Positions 18,872 through 26,720 of a DNA stretch of 62,195 nt are shown here, one piece after another (the first letter of the stretch is position 1; each line of letters opens with the position of its first letter). The notes beneath the pieces were generated by a model. It was given only the letters and a program-made list of their open reading frames with translations, did not search any database and was not told the DNA's origin. The position numbers and the translations under genes were made by a program. The DNA comes from Acidimangrovimonas sediminis (GTDB lineage Bacteria > Pseudomonadota > Alphaproteobacteria > Rhodobacterales > Rhodobacteraceae): positions 1 to 62,195 of the forward strand of contig NZ_PHSN01000009.1 in the NCBI RefSeq assembly GCF_002871005.1. Reading direction: 5' to 3'.

Positions 18872-18982
18872 GCCGCGCCCCCTCGCCTGCCGTGCGCGCC
18901 TTCGCTATGGTGCCCTCACGCCCCCGTGACGGAACGGTCCGGCACGGGGCCCCGCGCTTCGCCCGCAAGGAGGACGGCGCCG

Positions 18983-20680
18983 ATGGCTGACGGCCGCCCC
19001 GCTTCGCGCCCCTTTCGGGCGCCCCGCCCCGCGCCCGCCCGCCTGACGGGCGGCGCCGGTCTGCGCGCGCTGGGGACGGCGGCCGGGGTCGCACTCGGGC
19101 TCGCGCTGCTGCCCCAGGCGCTTGCGGCAAAGCCGATGGCACTGGTGATCGGCGAGGCGGGGTACAAGGATCTTCCTGCACTCAAGGCGCCTGCGGCGGA
19201 TGCCTGGTCGATGGGCGAGCTCATGAAATCCATGGGCTACGAGGTCACCAGCTACGGCGATCTCGACGCGGCGCAGATGGCCCTCGCGCTCGAACGGTTC
19301 AAGGCGGCGTCGGACGGGGCCGAGGCGCTGGTGGTCTACTTCTCGGGTCACGGTGCGCGGGTCGGCGGCAAGAGCTGGCTGCTCCCGGTCGACGCGGGCA
19401 AGGGCAAGGCGCTGGCCCGGGGGCTGACGGTCTCGGGGATCGCCCGCGCGCTTGGCAAGCCCGGCCGCCCGCTGATGGTGCTGGTGGACGCGGGCCAGGG
19501 GCCGGCCCCCGACGGCGCGGCGGGGCCGGGCCTCGCGCGTTCCGCCCTGCCCGAGGGGCTGCCGGTGATTGTCGTCACGGCGGCCGCGGCGGACAAGGCG
19601 GCGGTGACACCAAGGGGCGCCTACTCCCCCTTCACGCTGTCGCTGCTCACCTACCTGCCGATGCCCGGCCAGCCGGTGGCGACGGTGCTCCGCTGGATCG
19701 GCCGCGACACCGCCGCCGCCACCGCAGGGCGGCAGACACCGCAAGTCACCGGGGCCCTGCCCGCGGGATTTTCCCTCGTGCCCGCCCCGCCCGCGGCCAC
19801 GCCGAAACCCGCACCAGCCCCCGCCGCCGGTGCGGGCCCGCTGCTGATGCTGGCGCCCCCCCAAGCCGAGGCCCCCCAAACCAAGACGTCTGAAACCAAG
19901 GCGCCTGAAACCACGGCAGCAGACACCAAGGCCGCAGACACCAAGGCTCCGGAGGCCCCCGCGCCGGACGCAGGCGTCGCCCTATCGGGCCCGGCCCCTA
20001 CGGCCCCTGGCGCTGACAGCGCGCCGCATATGGGCGCGCAGCAAGGCAACGACACCCAGGTCGCCGCACTTGCACCGGGGCCGAAGCTCTCGGCGCCGCG
20101 CAAGGATGCCGCGCCGAAGGCCGACGCCGCCCCGCCCCCGGATTACAGCCAACTGCCGGCGCTGGCGCAGAACTCCGCCCCGGCGTCCAGCACGCCCGCC
20201 AGCCCCGATGGTGTCCACCTCGCCGCGCTTCCGGCACCGCCGCCCGCGGCCCCCGCCACCCCCGACACGCTTGCCCCGCAGGGCACCCAGGTCCTGCCCG
20301 ACGGCACCCGCGTGCCGCTTCTCGAGGGCGACGCGCTCGACCGCGCGATCCAGACCGAGCTCAAGCGCGTCAACTGCTATCTCGGCGCGATCGATGGCGA
20401 TTTCGGCCCCGGCTCCCGCGGCGCGCTGGCGGATTTCCTGAAGTCCCGCAACCTGCCCGCCGACAATCTCGACCCGACGCCCGAGATCCTCGGTCAGTTG
20501 ATGTCCACCGACGGGCAGGTCTGTGAAACCAAGGTCAGCGCCCCCGCGCGCAACACCGCCCCCGCGCGCACCAGCACCCCGACCCGCAGCGTCTCGACGC
20601 CCAAACCCGCGCCCGCGGCACCGGCCGACAGCGGAGGCCGCCGGATCAAGCGCAAGGGCGGCCTGATGCCCAGCTTCTGA
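18983..20680 (+). CDS. Caspase-fold protein (peptidase C14-like) without catalytic Cys
   Basis: 565 residues from ATG 18983 behind AAGGAGG. A signal or anchor segment (TAAGVALGLALLPQALA) precedes a caspase/metacaspase-like p20 fold: KPMALVIGEAGYKDLPALK, MGYEVTSYGDLDAAQM and the His motif VVYFSGHGARVGG with His123. At the position where active members have Asp-Ala-Cys, this protein reads MVLVDAGQGP, with Gly171 (codon GGC). It is therefore predicted to be catalytically dead. A Pro/Ala/Lys/Thr-rich linker follows with repeats of DTKA and ETKA. The last 150 residues contain a peptidoglycan-binding-like helical unit, CYLGAIDGDFGPGSRGALAD. Likely a periplasmic scaffold in the T6SS envelope module (inference). 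Confidence 0.8.
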   Translation: MADGRPASRPFRAPRPAPARLTGGAGLRALGTAAGVALGLALLPQALAAKPMALVIGEAGYKDLPALKAPAADAWSMGELMKSMGYEVTSYGDLDAAQMALALERFKAASDGAEALVVYFSGHGARVGGKSWLLPVDAGKGKALARGLTVSGIARALGKPGRPLMVLVDAGQGPAPDGAAGPGLARSALPEGLPVIVVTAAAADKAAVTPRGAYSPFTLSLLTYLPMPGQPVATVLRWIGRDTAAATAGRQTPQVTGALPAGFSLVPAPPAATPKPAPAPAAGAGPLLMLAPPQAEAPQTKTSETKAPETTAADTKAADTKAPEAPAPDAGVALSGPAPTAPGADSAPHMGAQQGNDTQVAALAPGPKLSAPRKDAAPKADAAPPPDYSQLPALAQNSAPASSTPASPDGVHLAALPAPPPAAPATPDTLAPQGTQVLPDGTRVPLLEGDALDRAIQTELKRVNCYLGAIDGDFGPGSRGALADFLKSRNLPADNLDPTPEILGQLMSTDGQVCETKVSAPARNTAPARTSTPTRSVSTPKPAPAAPADSGGRRIKRKGGLMPSF

Positions 20681-20692
20681 CCGGGAGGGCGC

Positions 20693-22663
20693 GTGACCCG
20701 CGACGAGATGGAGGCCCCGCCCGATCCCCGCTTTGCCGCCGCCAAGGCGGCCGCCGCCCGACGCCGGCGCAAGGCGCGCAGCACCCGGCTGGTGCTGGGG
20801 CTGGCCACCGCGGTACTCGTGTGCGCAGGCTTGGGGGCCGGGGCCTGGCTGACCCGCGACAAGTGGCATTTCGGCGCCCCTCGCGCGGCCGTCACCCCCA
20901 CCGCCGGCAGCGACCGGCTGGTCGCGGTCCGGACCGGTGGGCAAGAGGTCCTCTCGGGCTTCGTCAGCCTGCCAGGGGATCCGCTGATCCTTCACCTGGG
21001 CGGCACCGGCGGCGCGGCTCCGACACCCTCGGTGCGCCGCACCATTCCCCGGCCCGAGCGGCTCTCGCCCGATCGCGCGGCGGGCAACCTCGAGCTGGTG
21101 CAGGACGTCATGATCTCGGGCCAGCAGGAGCTGATCACCACCCTGCCCTCGAGCCAGGAGGATTTCGCCGTCTTCCAGGCGCAGCGCAAGGGCCTGCAGG
21201 GGGCCGGCGCCGGCAACGCCCCTGATGTGTCGCCGGGCACCGCCCCCGATGTGCCGGGCCGCGCCGCCGCCCCCCCGCCGCCCGACGACAGCTCGGGCGC
21301 CGAGGTGACCCCCGCCGACCGACGCCAAAGCCCGACCCGCGATCTTGTCGTGCGCCTCACCTCGGACCGGCCGCTGATCGACATCCTGCGCGAGAACCGA
21401 CTGCCCGACGACGAGGCCCGCGACCTCGCGGAGGCCGCGCAGGCGCAATTCGACGTGCGGACACTGACCGCGGGCGAGGTGCTGGCCCTGCGCGGCGTGC
21501 CCCTGCCGGACGGCGGACTGTCGTTCCGGCAGATCTCGCTCTACCGGGCGGATCATGGCTATATCGGCTCGCTCGCCCGGGCCGACCCACCATCCGACCC
21601 GCCATCCGACCCGCTATCTGACCAGCGACCCGATCCGTTGCCGGACACGGCCCCCGGCACGCTGGGGCCGATCGTCGCCGCCGCCGACGCCTGGGTGCAG
21701 GACGATCTCTTCGCCCACGCGACCCGCCCCCGCGAGCCGCAGCGCCAGTACCGCGTTCTCGACGCCTTCTACAGCGCGGCGCTGCGGGACGGGATCCCCT
21801 CGTCGCTGGTCGGGCAGATCATCATGTTGATGTCCGAGGCGCACGACCTCGACGCCGACGCGGCGCCGGGCGACCGCATGACCGTCCTCTACCTGCCCGA
21901 CCCCGGCACTGCGCCGCCCGGCCTCGACCAGGTGCTCTACGTCGCGATCAAGGGGGCAAACGTCACCTTCGACTGCTTCATCTACAAGCCGGGCCCCGGA
22001 CAGGATTACACCTGCTACGGCAAGTCGCGCGACAAGGGGGGCAGCCTCGGCCCAGTTACTGGCCCAGTAAACGGCCCCGGTCTTGGCGCCGCCAGCGCCG
22101 CGGTCACCGCGGGCGAGGAGGACGCGGCGGTCACCCGGCTGGTCGACCGGATCATCAAGGTCGAGAGCGGCGGCGCGGCGGATGCCCGCAACCCGCTCTC
22201 CTCAGCGACCGGCGCCGGCCAGTTCATCAACGCCACCTGGCTCAGGATGATGCGCACCTACCGCCCCGACCTGGTGGTCGACCACACGCCGGACCAGCTG
22301 CTCGAGATGCGCAAGGACCCGGCGATCGCACGCCAGATGGTGATCCTGCTCGCCCGGGAAGGCGAAACCTACCTGCGCGCCCGCGGCCACAGGATTACCG
22401 CGGGGCGGCTCTACCTTGCGCATTTCCTGGGCATGCAGGGCGCCAGCGACGTGCTCGGCGCCGACCCGGCAACGCCGCTCGTAGGGGTGGTCGGCCAGGC
22501 CGTGATCGGCGCCAACCCCTTCCTCGAAGGGCACGACTGCGCCTATGTCATCGGCTGGGCCGAGCGCAAGATGGCCGGCGCCACCAACGCGGCGGTGTTC
22601 CGCGAACCGGCGGGCCTGCAGGCCTTCCGCGCGATGGTCACATCGCTCCTGCCGCAGGGCTGA
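20693..22663 (+). CDS. Inner-membrane-anchored lytic transglycosylase with M23-type N-terminal part
   Basis: 656 residues from a GTG behind GGGAGGG, 12 bp after the caspase-fold gene. One transmembrane helix at about residues 26-50 anchors it, facing the periplasm. The middle holds a LysM/OapA-like part (RLTSDRPLIDILRENRL, VRTLTAGEVLALRG) and a segment GDRMTVLYLPDPG then LDQVLYVAIKGANVTFDCF, like the prodomain of MepM-type M23 endopeptidases; no M23 HxxxD or HxH metal site follows. Instead the C-terminus is an SLT transglycosylase: IIKVESGGAADARNPLSSAT with Glu491 as catalytic acid, then GAGQFINATWLRMM. A DPPSD tandem repeat lies near 21590-21640. It probably opens peptidoglycan for T6SS assembly. 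Confidence 0.85.
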   Translation: MTRDEMEAPPDPRFAAAKAAAARRRRKARSTRLVLGLATAVLVCAGLGAGAWLTRDKWHFGAPRAAVTPTAGSDRLVAVRTGGQEVLSGFVSLPGDPLILHLGGTGGAAPTPSVRRTIPRPERLSPDRAAGNLELVQDVMISGQQELITTLPSSQEDFAVFQAQRKGLQGAGAGNAPDVSPGTAPDVPGRAAAPPPPDDSSGAEVTPADRRQSPTRDLVVRLTSDRPLIDILRENRLPDDEARDLAEAAQAQFDVRTLTAGEVLALRGVPLPDGGLSFRQISLYRADHGYIGSLARADPPSDPPSDPLSDQRPDPLPDTAPGTLGPIVAAADAWVQDDLFAHATRPREPQRQYRVLDAFYSAALRDGIPSSLVGQIIMLMSEAHDLDADAAPGDRMTVLYLPDPGTAPPGLDQVLYVAIKGANVTFDCFIYKPGPGQDYTCYGKSRDKGGSLGPVTGPVNGPGLGAASAAVTAGEEDAAVTRLVDRIIKVESGGAADARNPLSSATGAGQFINATWLRMMRTYRPDLVVDHTPDQLLEMRKDPAIARQMVILLAREGETYLRARGHRITAGRLYLAHFLGMQGASDVLGADPATPLVGVVGQAVIGANPFLEGHDCAYVIGWAERKMAGATNAAVFREPAGLQAFRAMVTSLLPQG

Positions 22664-22673
22664 CGCCCGTATC

Positions 22674-22725
22674 CCCTTCTTCTGAGCGGAAATATCCCGG
22701 GGAGCGCGAGGGGCTGGCCCCTCGC
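22674..22725 (+). repeat. AAATATCCC hairpin element, copy A
   Basis: Between the convergent T6SS transglycosylase and mntH genes. It has the family layout TTCTTCTGAGCGG, AAATATCCC, G-rich spacer, then a hairpin: GCGAGGGGC at 22706-22714 and GCCCCTCGC at 22717-22725, a perfect 9-bp stem with a TG loop. Position between convergent ends suggests a bidirectional terminator. Confidence 0.7.
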
Positions 22726-22762
22726 TTCCGCCCTTGCCCCCTTACCCCCGCCGGGCCGGCGC

Positions 22763-24049
22763 TCAGCCCGCCAGAAACGGGATCGGCAGGCCGAAGGTCT
22801 GGGCCAGCAGCACGAAATTCAGCGCCAGCACCAGCGCCGCGCCGACGATGGCCGCGGTGCGGGTCGCCGGGCCGGTCGCGTAGCCGCCCATCACGTCGCG
22901 GCGCGAGGTGAAGATGATCAGCGCCACCATCGGCACGGGCAGCGCGATCGACAGCACGACCTGGCTCATCACCAGCGCGTCGGTCGCGTTGTAGCCCGCT
23001 GCCACCACCGCGAAGGCGGGCACCATGGTGATCAGCCGCCGCAGCCAGATCGGAACGCTGAAATGCAGGAACCCCTGCATGATCATCTGCCCCGCCATCG
23101 TGCCCACGACCGAGGACGAGATCCCCGAGGTGATCAGCGAGACCAGGAAGACAGAGGCCGCCGCCGCCCCGAGCAGCGGGGTCAGCGTGTGATAGGCCGT
23201 CTCGATCTCGGCCACCTCGCTGTGGCCCTGGTGGAAGGCCGAGGCCGCCATCATCACCATCGCCATGTTGACCATGCCCGCGACCGCCAGCGCCAGCACC
23301 ACCTCGACGTTGGAATAGCGCACGACCTTGCGCCGCTCGGTCTCGTTGCGGATGGTGGTGCGGGCCTGGGTCAATCCGGAATGCAGGTAGATGGCATGCG
23401 GCATCACGGTCGCGCCGATGATCCCCACGGCGATGGTCAGCGCCGTCGCATCCGGCAGGCCGGGGGTGGTCAGCCCGGCCGCGGCCCCGCCCCAGTCGAC
23501 CGGCGCGATCAGCACCTCGACCAGGTAGCAAAGCCCGATGATGCCCACCATCGTGCCGATGATAAGCTCCATCGGGCGAAAGCCCCGGCGTTCGAAATAG
23601 AGGATGCCGTAGGTGACGATCGCCGTCACCACCATGCCCCAGGCCAGCGGCAGGTTGAACAAGAGCGCAAGGCCGATCGCGCCGCCCAGGAACTCGGCCA
23701 GGTCGGTGGCCATGGCCGCGACCTCGCTCACCGCCCACATCGCCCAGACGACCGGCCGCGGAAAGCTGTCGCGCGACATCTCGGCAAGGTTCTTGCCCGT
23801 CACGATGCCCAGCCGCGCCGACAGGCCCTGGAACAGCATGGCGATCAGGTTCGCCAGCAGCACCACCCAAAGAAGCGCGTAGCCATAGCCCGCCCCGGCC
23901 TGGATGTTGGTCGCGTAATTCCCCGGGTCGACATAGGCGATCGAGGCAATCACCGCCGGCCCCACGAAGAGAAGCCGGCCAAGGATGCCCCGCCGCTCCC
24001 CCGACAGGACGGCGCTCATCCCGAGGCGGGTGCGTTCGGTGCTGGTCAT
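22763..24049 (-). CDS. mntH: Nramp-family Mn2+ (divalent metal) transporter MntH
   Basis: 428 residues with about eleven membrane segments. The Nramp metal-binding signatures are present: ASIAYVDPGNYATNIQAGAG (DPGN) in helix 1 and GATVMPHAIYLHSGL (MPH) in helix 6. Such proteins import Mn2+ and sometimes Fe2+ with protons across the inner membrane. The gene is divergent from mntR, with an MntR-type inverted repeat 38 bp upstream of its ATG, so it is probably repressed by MntR under Mn sufficiency. Confidence 0.95.
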   Translation of the reverse strand: MTSTERTRLGMSAVLSGERRGILGRLLFVGPAVIASIAYVDPGNYATNIQAGAGYGYALLWVVLLANLIAMLFQGLSARLGIVTGKNLAEMSRDSFPRPVVWAMWAVSEVAAMATDLAEFLGGAIGLALLFNLPLAWGMVVTAIVTYGILYFERRGFRPMELIIGTMVGIIGLCYLVEVLIAPVDWGGAAAGLTTPGLPDATALTIAVGIIGATVMPHAIYLHSGLTQARTTIRNETERRKVVRYSNVEVVLALAVAGMVNMAMVMMAASAFHQGHSEVAEIETAYHTLTPLLGAAAASVFLVSLITSGISSSVVGTMAGQMIMQGFLHFSVPIWLRRLITMVPAFAVVAAGYNATDALVMSQVVLSIALPVPMVALIIFTSRRDVMGGYATGPATRTAAIVGAALVLALNFVLLAQTFGLPIPFLAG

Positions 24050-24086
24050 GTCTGTCCACGGGCTTTCTGTTGATGCATCGACACCG

Positions 24087-24108
24087 GAATATAGCCTTGG
24101 CTACATTC
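24087..24108. promoter_or_regulatory. MntR-type operator upstream of mntH
   Basis: Half-sites GAATATAGCC and GGCTACATTC are separated by TT and are complementary at 9 of 10 positions. The TAGCC-N2-GGCTA core closely resembles the enterobacterial MntR site (ATAGC...GCTAT). The location, 38 bp before the mntH ATG and facing a DtxR-family gene, supports Mn-dependent repression of mntH. Confidence 0.75.
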
Positions 24109-24293
24109 AGTACAAGGGGCCATAACTTGGGGGCCGACCTACGAACGAAACCGTGATCGGGACAAACCTTGCGCCACGCCGCGCGACAACGCAAAGGGCG
24201 TCCCCCGCCCCCTCTCCCGCGCGCCCCTCCGAGCCTCCCGGTCCCGCGCCCGTTCTGTCCGGACGGCCCCTTGACCACGCAAGCGGCGGAGCA

Positions 24294-24315
24294 AGATTTA
24301 CCCACGGCTATATTG
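24294..24315. promoter_or_regulatory. Possible weak second MntR site before mntR
   Basis: The right half GGCTATATTG agrees well with the mntH operator; the left half AGATTTACCC matches at only about 6 of 10 positions. It lies about 100 bp upstream of the mntR ATG, so it could mediate autoregulation. The match is weak enough to be chance. Confidence 0.3.
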
Positions 24316-24418
24316 ATTTCCCGCATTTCAGCATGCTATGCCTCTACACCCCCCGCGGCGGCCGCCAGGGGGCGCGAAACTGTTGCCGGGGGCGATCTGC
24401 CCCGACCGGGAGGGCCCC

Positions 24419-24862
24419 ATGACCGACCACGAGATCCCGACCGAAGAGGCGCCGCCGTCGGAACAGGCGGGTCGATTCGCCCGCGCCCGCGAAGCCCAGG
24501 CCAAGGCCGTGCTCGAGGATTACGCCGAGATGATCGGAGACCTGATCGCCGTGCATGGCGAGGCCCGCGTCGCCGACATCGCCGAGCGCATGGGTGTGGC
24601 CCACCCCACGGCGACCAAGGCGATCGCCCGGCTGAAACGCGAGGGGCTGGCCACCTCGCGCCCCTATCGCGGGGTCTTCCTGACCGAGGCCGGGGCGGCG
24701 CTGGCCGACAGCGTGCGCGCGCGGCACCGCACCGTCGTCGACCTGCTGGTGGCCGTGGGCGTGCCGCGCACCACGGCCGAGGTCGACGCCGAAGGGATCG
24801 AGCACCACGTGTCGCACCGCACGCTGAGCGCCTTCGAGGCCTTCCTCGCGGACAAGGGCTGA
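24419..24862 (+). CDS. mntR: DtxR-family manganese-responsive regulator MntR
   Basis: 147 residues from an ATG behind GGGAGGG. The N-terminal winged helix-turn-helix includes ADIAERMGVAHPTATKAIAR and LKREGLATSRPYRGVFLTEA. The C-terminal metal-binding and dimerisation part has RHRTVVDLLVAVGVPRTTAE, VDAEGIEHHVSHRTL, carrying the Glu and His residues expected of MntR. There is no SH3-like third domain, as in short MntR forms. An N-terminal extension of about 30 residues is typical of proteobacterial MntR. It should repress mntH when Mn2+ is abundant. Confidence 0.9.
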   Translation: MTDHEIPTEEAPPSEQAGRFARAREAQAKAVLEDYAEMIGDLIAVHGEARVADIAERMGVAHPTATKAIARLKREGLATSRPYRGVFLTEAGAALADSVRARHRTVVDLLVAVGVPRTTAEVDAEGIEHHVSHRTLSAFEAFLADKG

Positions 24863-25059
24863 ACCGGCCGCGGCGAAAGCGCCGCACCGCCGCCGTACTG
24901 CGCCGTCCTGCCCGTCCGCCCCGCGCCCGTCCGCCCTGCACCCTTGTGCGCCCCGCCCTCGTACCCCTGCCTGCCCGATCCGCCCGGCCGTTTCATCCCT
25001 CCCCTTGCGCCCCGCCCGCCGCGGGCCGACACTCGGCCCCGCATCGAAGGGGGCCGCCC

Positions 25060-26034
25060 ATGAAAGATCACCACAAGGATCACCACAAGGATCACCATCT
25101 CGCCGCCACGCCCGAGACCGCCCACTGGGGCCGGTTCAGCGCGGATCACCCGCCCGTCCTGACCATCGACCCCGGCGATCGGGTGACGATCGAGACCTTC
25201 TCGGGGCGCGCGGCGGTGCTGCCACCCGATGGCTCGGGCCACGCGGTGGCACAGGCGCATCGCGACATCCTCGCCGCCGACCTGCCGGGAACGGCCCACC
25301 TGCTGACCGGGCCGGTGGCTGTGCGGGGCGCGCGCGCCGGCGATGTCCTGAAGATCGGGATCGAGCGGATCGCGCTGGGGGCCGACTGGGGCTACAACGT
25401 GGTCCGGCCCACCGCCGGCACGCTGCCCGGCGAATTCCCGGTCTCGGACACGACGACCACGCTGATCCCGATCGACCGCGCCGCGATGACCTGCCGCCTG
25501 CCCTGGGGCGCAACCCTGCCGCTGGCGCCGTTCTTCGGGGTGATGGGGGTGGCCCCGCCACCCCGGTGGGGCGAGATCACCTCGATCCAGCCGCGGCTGC
25601 ATGGCGGCAATCTCGACCTGAAGCTGCTGACCGAGGGCGCCACGCTCTACCTTCCCGTCCATGCCGAAGGCGCACTGTTTTCCTGTGGCGACGGGCACGG
25701 TTGCCAGGGCGACGGCGAGGTCTGCATCACCGCGCTGGAAACCTCGCTGACCGGGACCTTCCGCTTCGACCTGATCCGCGACGCCCCGATCGACCTTCCG
25801 CGCGCGGAAACGGCTGAGGAGATCATCTCGATGGGGTTTCACCCCAGCCTCGACAGCGCGTTGCAGATCGCGCTCAGGCAGATGATCGCCATGATCCGCG
25901 AACGCACCGGGATCACCGAGACTGAGGCCTATCAGCTTTGCTCGCTGGCCGCCGACTTCGCGGTCACCCAGTCGGTGAACCAGGAGAAGGGCGTGCACGG
26001 ACGGCTGAAGAAGGCGCTGCTGGCGACGGGATGA
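25060..26034 (+). CDS. Acetamidase/formamidase family protein with His-rich N-terminus
   Basis: 324 residues, FmdA_AmdA family. Hydrolyses short amides such as formamide or acetamide to ammonia and acid in characterised members. Recognisable stretches: TIDPGDRVTIETFSG, GPVAVRGARAGDVLKIGIER, PRLHGGNLDLKLLTEGATLY and LPVHAEGALFSCGDGHGCQG with the Asp/His residues of the metal centre. The N-terminus MKDHHKDHHKDHH is a threefold repeat encoded by a 12-bp tandem repeat and looks metal-binding. The ATG follows GAAGGGGG. It lies 197 bp after mntR on the same strand and ends 9 bp from the convergent rhodanese gene. Confidence 0.9.
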   Translation: MKDHHKDHHKDHHLAATPETAHWGRFSADHPPVLTIDPGDRVTIETFSGRAAVLPPDGSGHAVAQAHRDILAADLPGTAHLLTGPVAVRGARAGDVLKIGIERIALGADWGYNVVRPTAGTLPGEFPVSDTTTTLIPIDRAAMTCRLPWGATLPLAPFFGVMGVAPPPRWGEITSIQPRLHGGNLDLKLLTEGATLYLPVHAEGALFSCGDGHGCQGDGEVCITALETSLTGTFRFDLIRDAPIDLPRAETAEEIISMGFHPSLDSALQIALRQMIAMIRERTGITETEAYQLCSLAADFAVTQSVNQEKGVHGRLKKALLATG

Positions 26035-26043
26035 GGCCGGGGG

Positions 26044-26529
26044 TCAGACCGCGCCCTGCGATGCGGTCTGGGGAGCATCTTGCGGCGCCTCCTGATCGAA
26101 ACCGCCGGGCTCGCTGCCCTCGGTCAGCGCGAAGCCCTCGTCCAGCCAGCCGGTGATGCCGCCGATCATCTCCTTCACCGGGCGGCCCTGCCGCGCCAGC
26201 ACCACCGCCGCCTTGTTGGCGCCGTTGCAATGCGGCCCGGCGCAATAGACGACGAACAGCGTGTCGTCGGGCCACTGGCTCATCCGGCGCTCGGTCATCT
26301 TGCCACGCGGCAGGTTGATCGCGCCGGGCACGTGGCCGCGGGCATAGCGGTCGGGCGCGCGCACGTCGAGCAGCACGAAATCCACCCGGCCGGAGCGCAG
26401 CGCCCCATGGGTGTCGTCGCAATCGGTCTCAAAGCTCAGCCGGCGGCTGAAATGCGCCAGCGCCTCTTCGGCAGAGGCGGCGGGCACCTCTGCGACGGCG
26501 CTTTTCGGGGGAAGGGTCTGATCGGTCAT
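26044..26529 (-). CDS. Rhodanese-domain protein
   Basis: 161 residues from an ATG behind GAGGAG. A single rhodanese domain: FVLLDVRAPDRYARGHVPGA, INLPRG and the active-site loop VVYCAGPHCNGANKAAVVLA with the sulfur-carrying Cys, then GRPVKEMIGGITGWLDEGF. A 50-residue N-terminal extension precedes the domain. It may act as a thiosulfate or polysulfide sulfurtransferase, but the loop CAGPHC is not diagnostic of substrate. It is divergent from the TPP-enzyme gene. Confidence 0.88.
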   Translation of the reverse strand: MTDQTLPPKSAVAEVPAASAEEALAHFSRRLSFETDCDDTHGALRSGRVDFVLLDVRAPDRYARGHVPGAINLPRGKMTERRMSQWPDDTLFVVYCAGPHCNGANKAAVVLARQGRPVKEMIGGITGWLDEGFALTEGSEPGGFDQEAPQDAPQTASQGAV

Positions 26530-26720
26530 CTCGGGCTCCTCGGCGGCTGTCGCGCCGAGTGTGCCCCAAGCCGGCCTTCGGGTATACTCCCAACATGTCG
26601 CGCCCCGGGCAGGCCGCCGCGACCTCACCGCAACGCGCGGCGATTGGGGGTGGAATGTCCCCCGCGACCGGCGCAGTCTGCGCCCGAACGCCTAGCGCGA
26701 CAACCGAGGGAGGAAACGGG

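Larger units (their letters stand above)
24050..24418. promoter_or_regulatory. mntH-mntR divergent promoter region
   Basis: 369 bp without a gene. It contains the strong MntR-like box at 24087-24108 next to mntH and a weaker similar sequence at 24294-24315 toward mntR, both listed separately. The stretch at 24285-24345 is AT-richer and likely holds the mntR promoter. The middle part shows nothing I can interpret. Confidence 0.55.
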
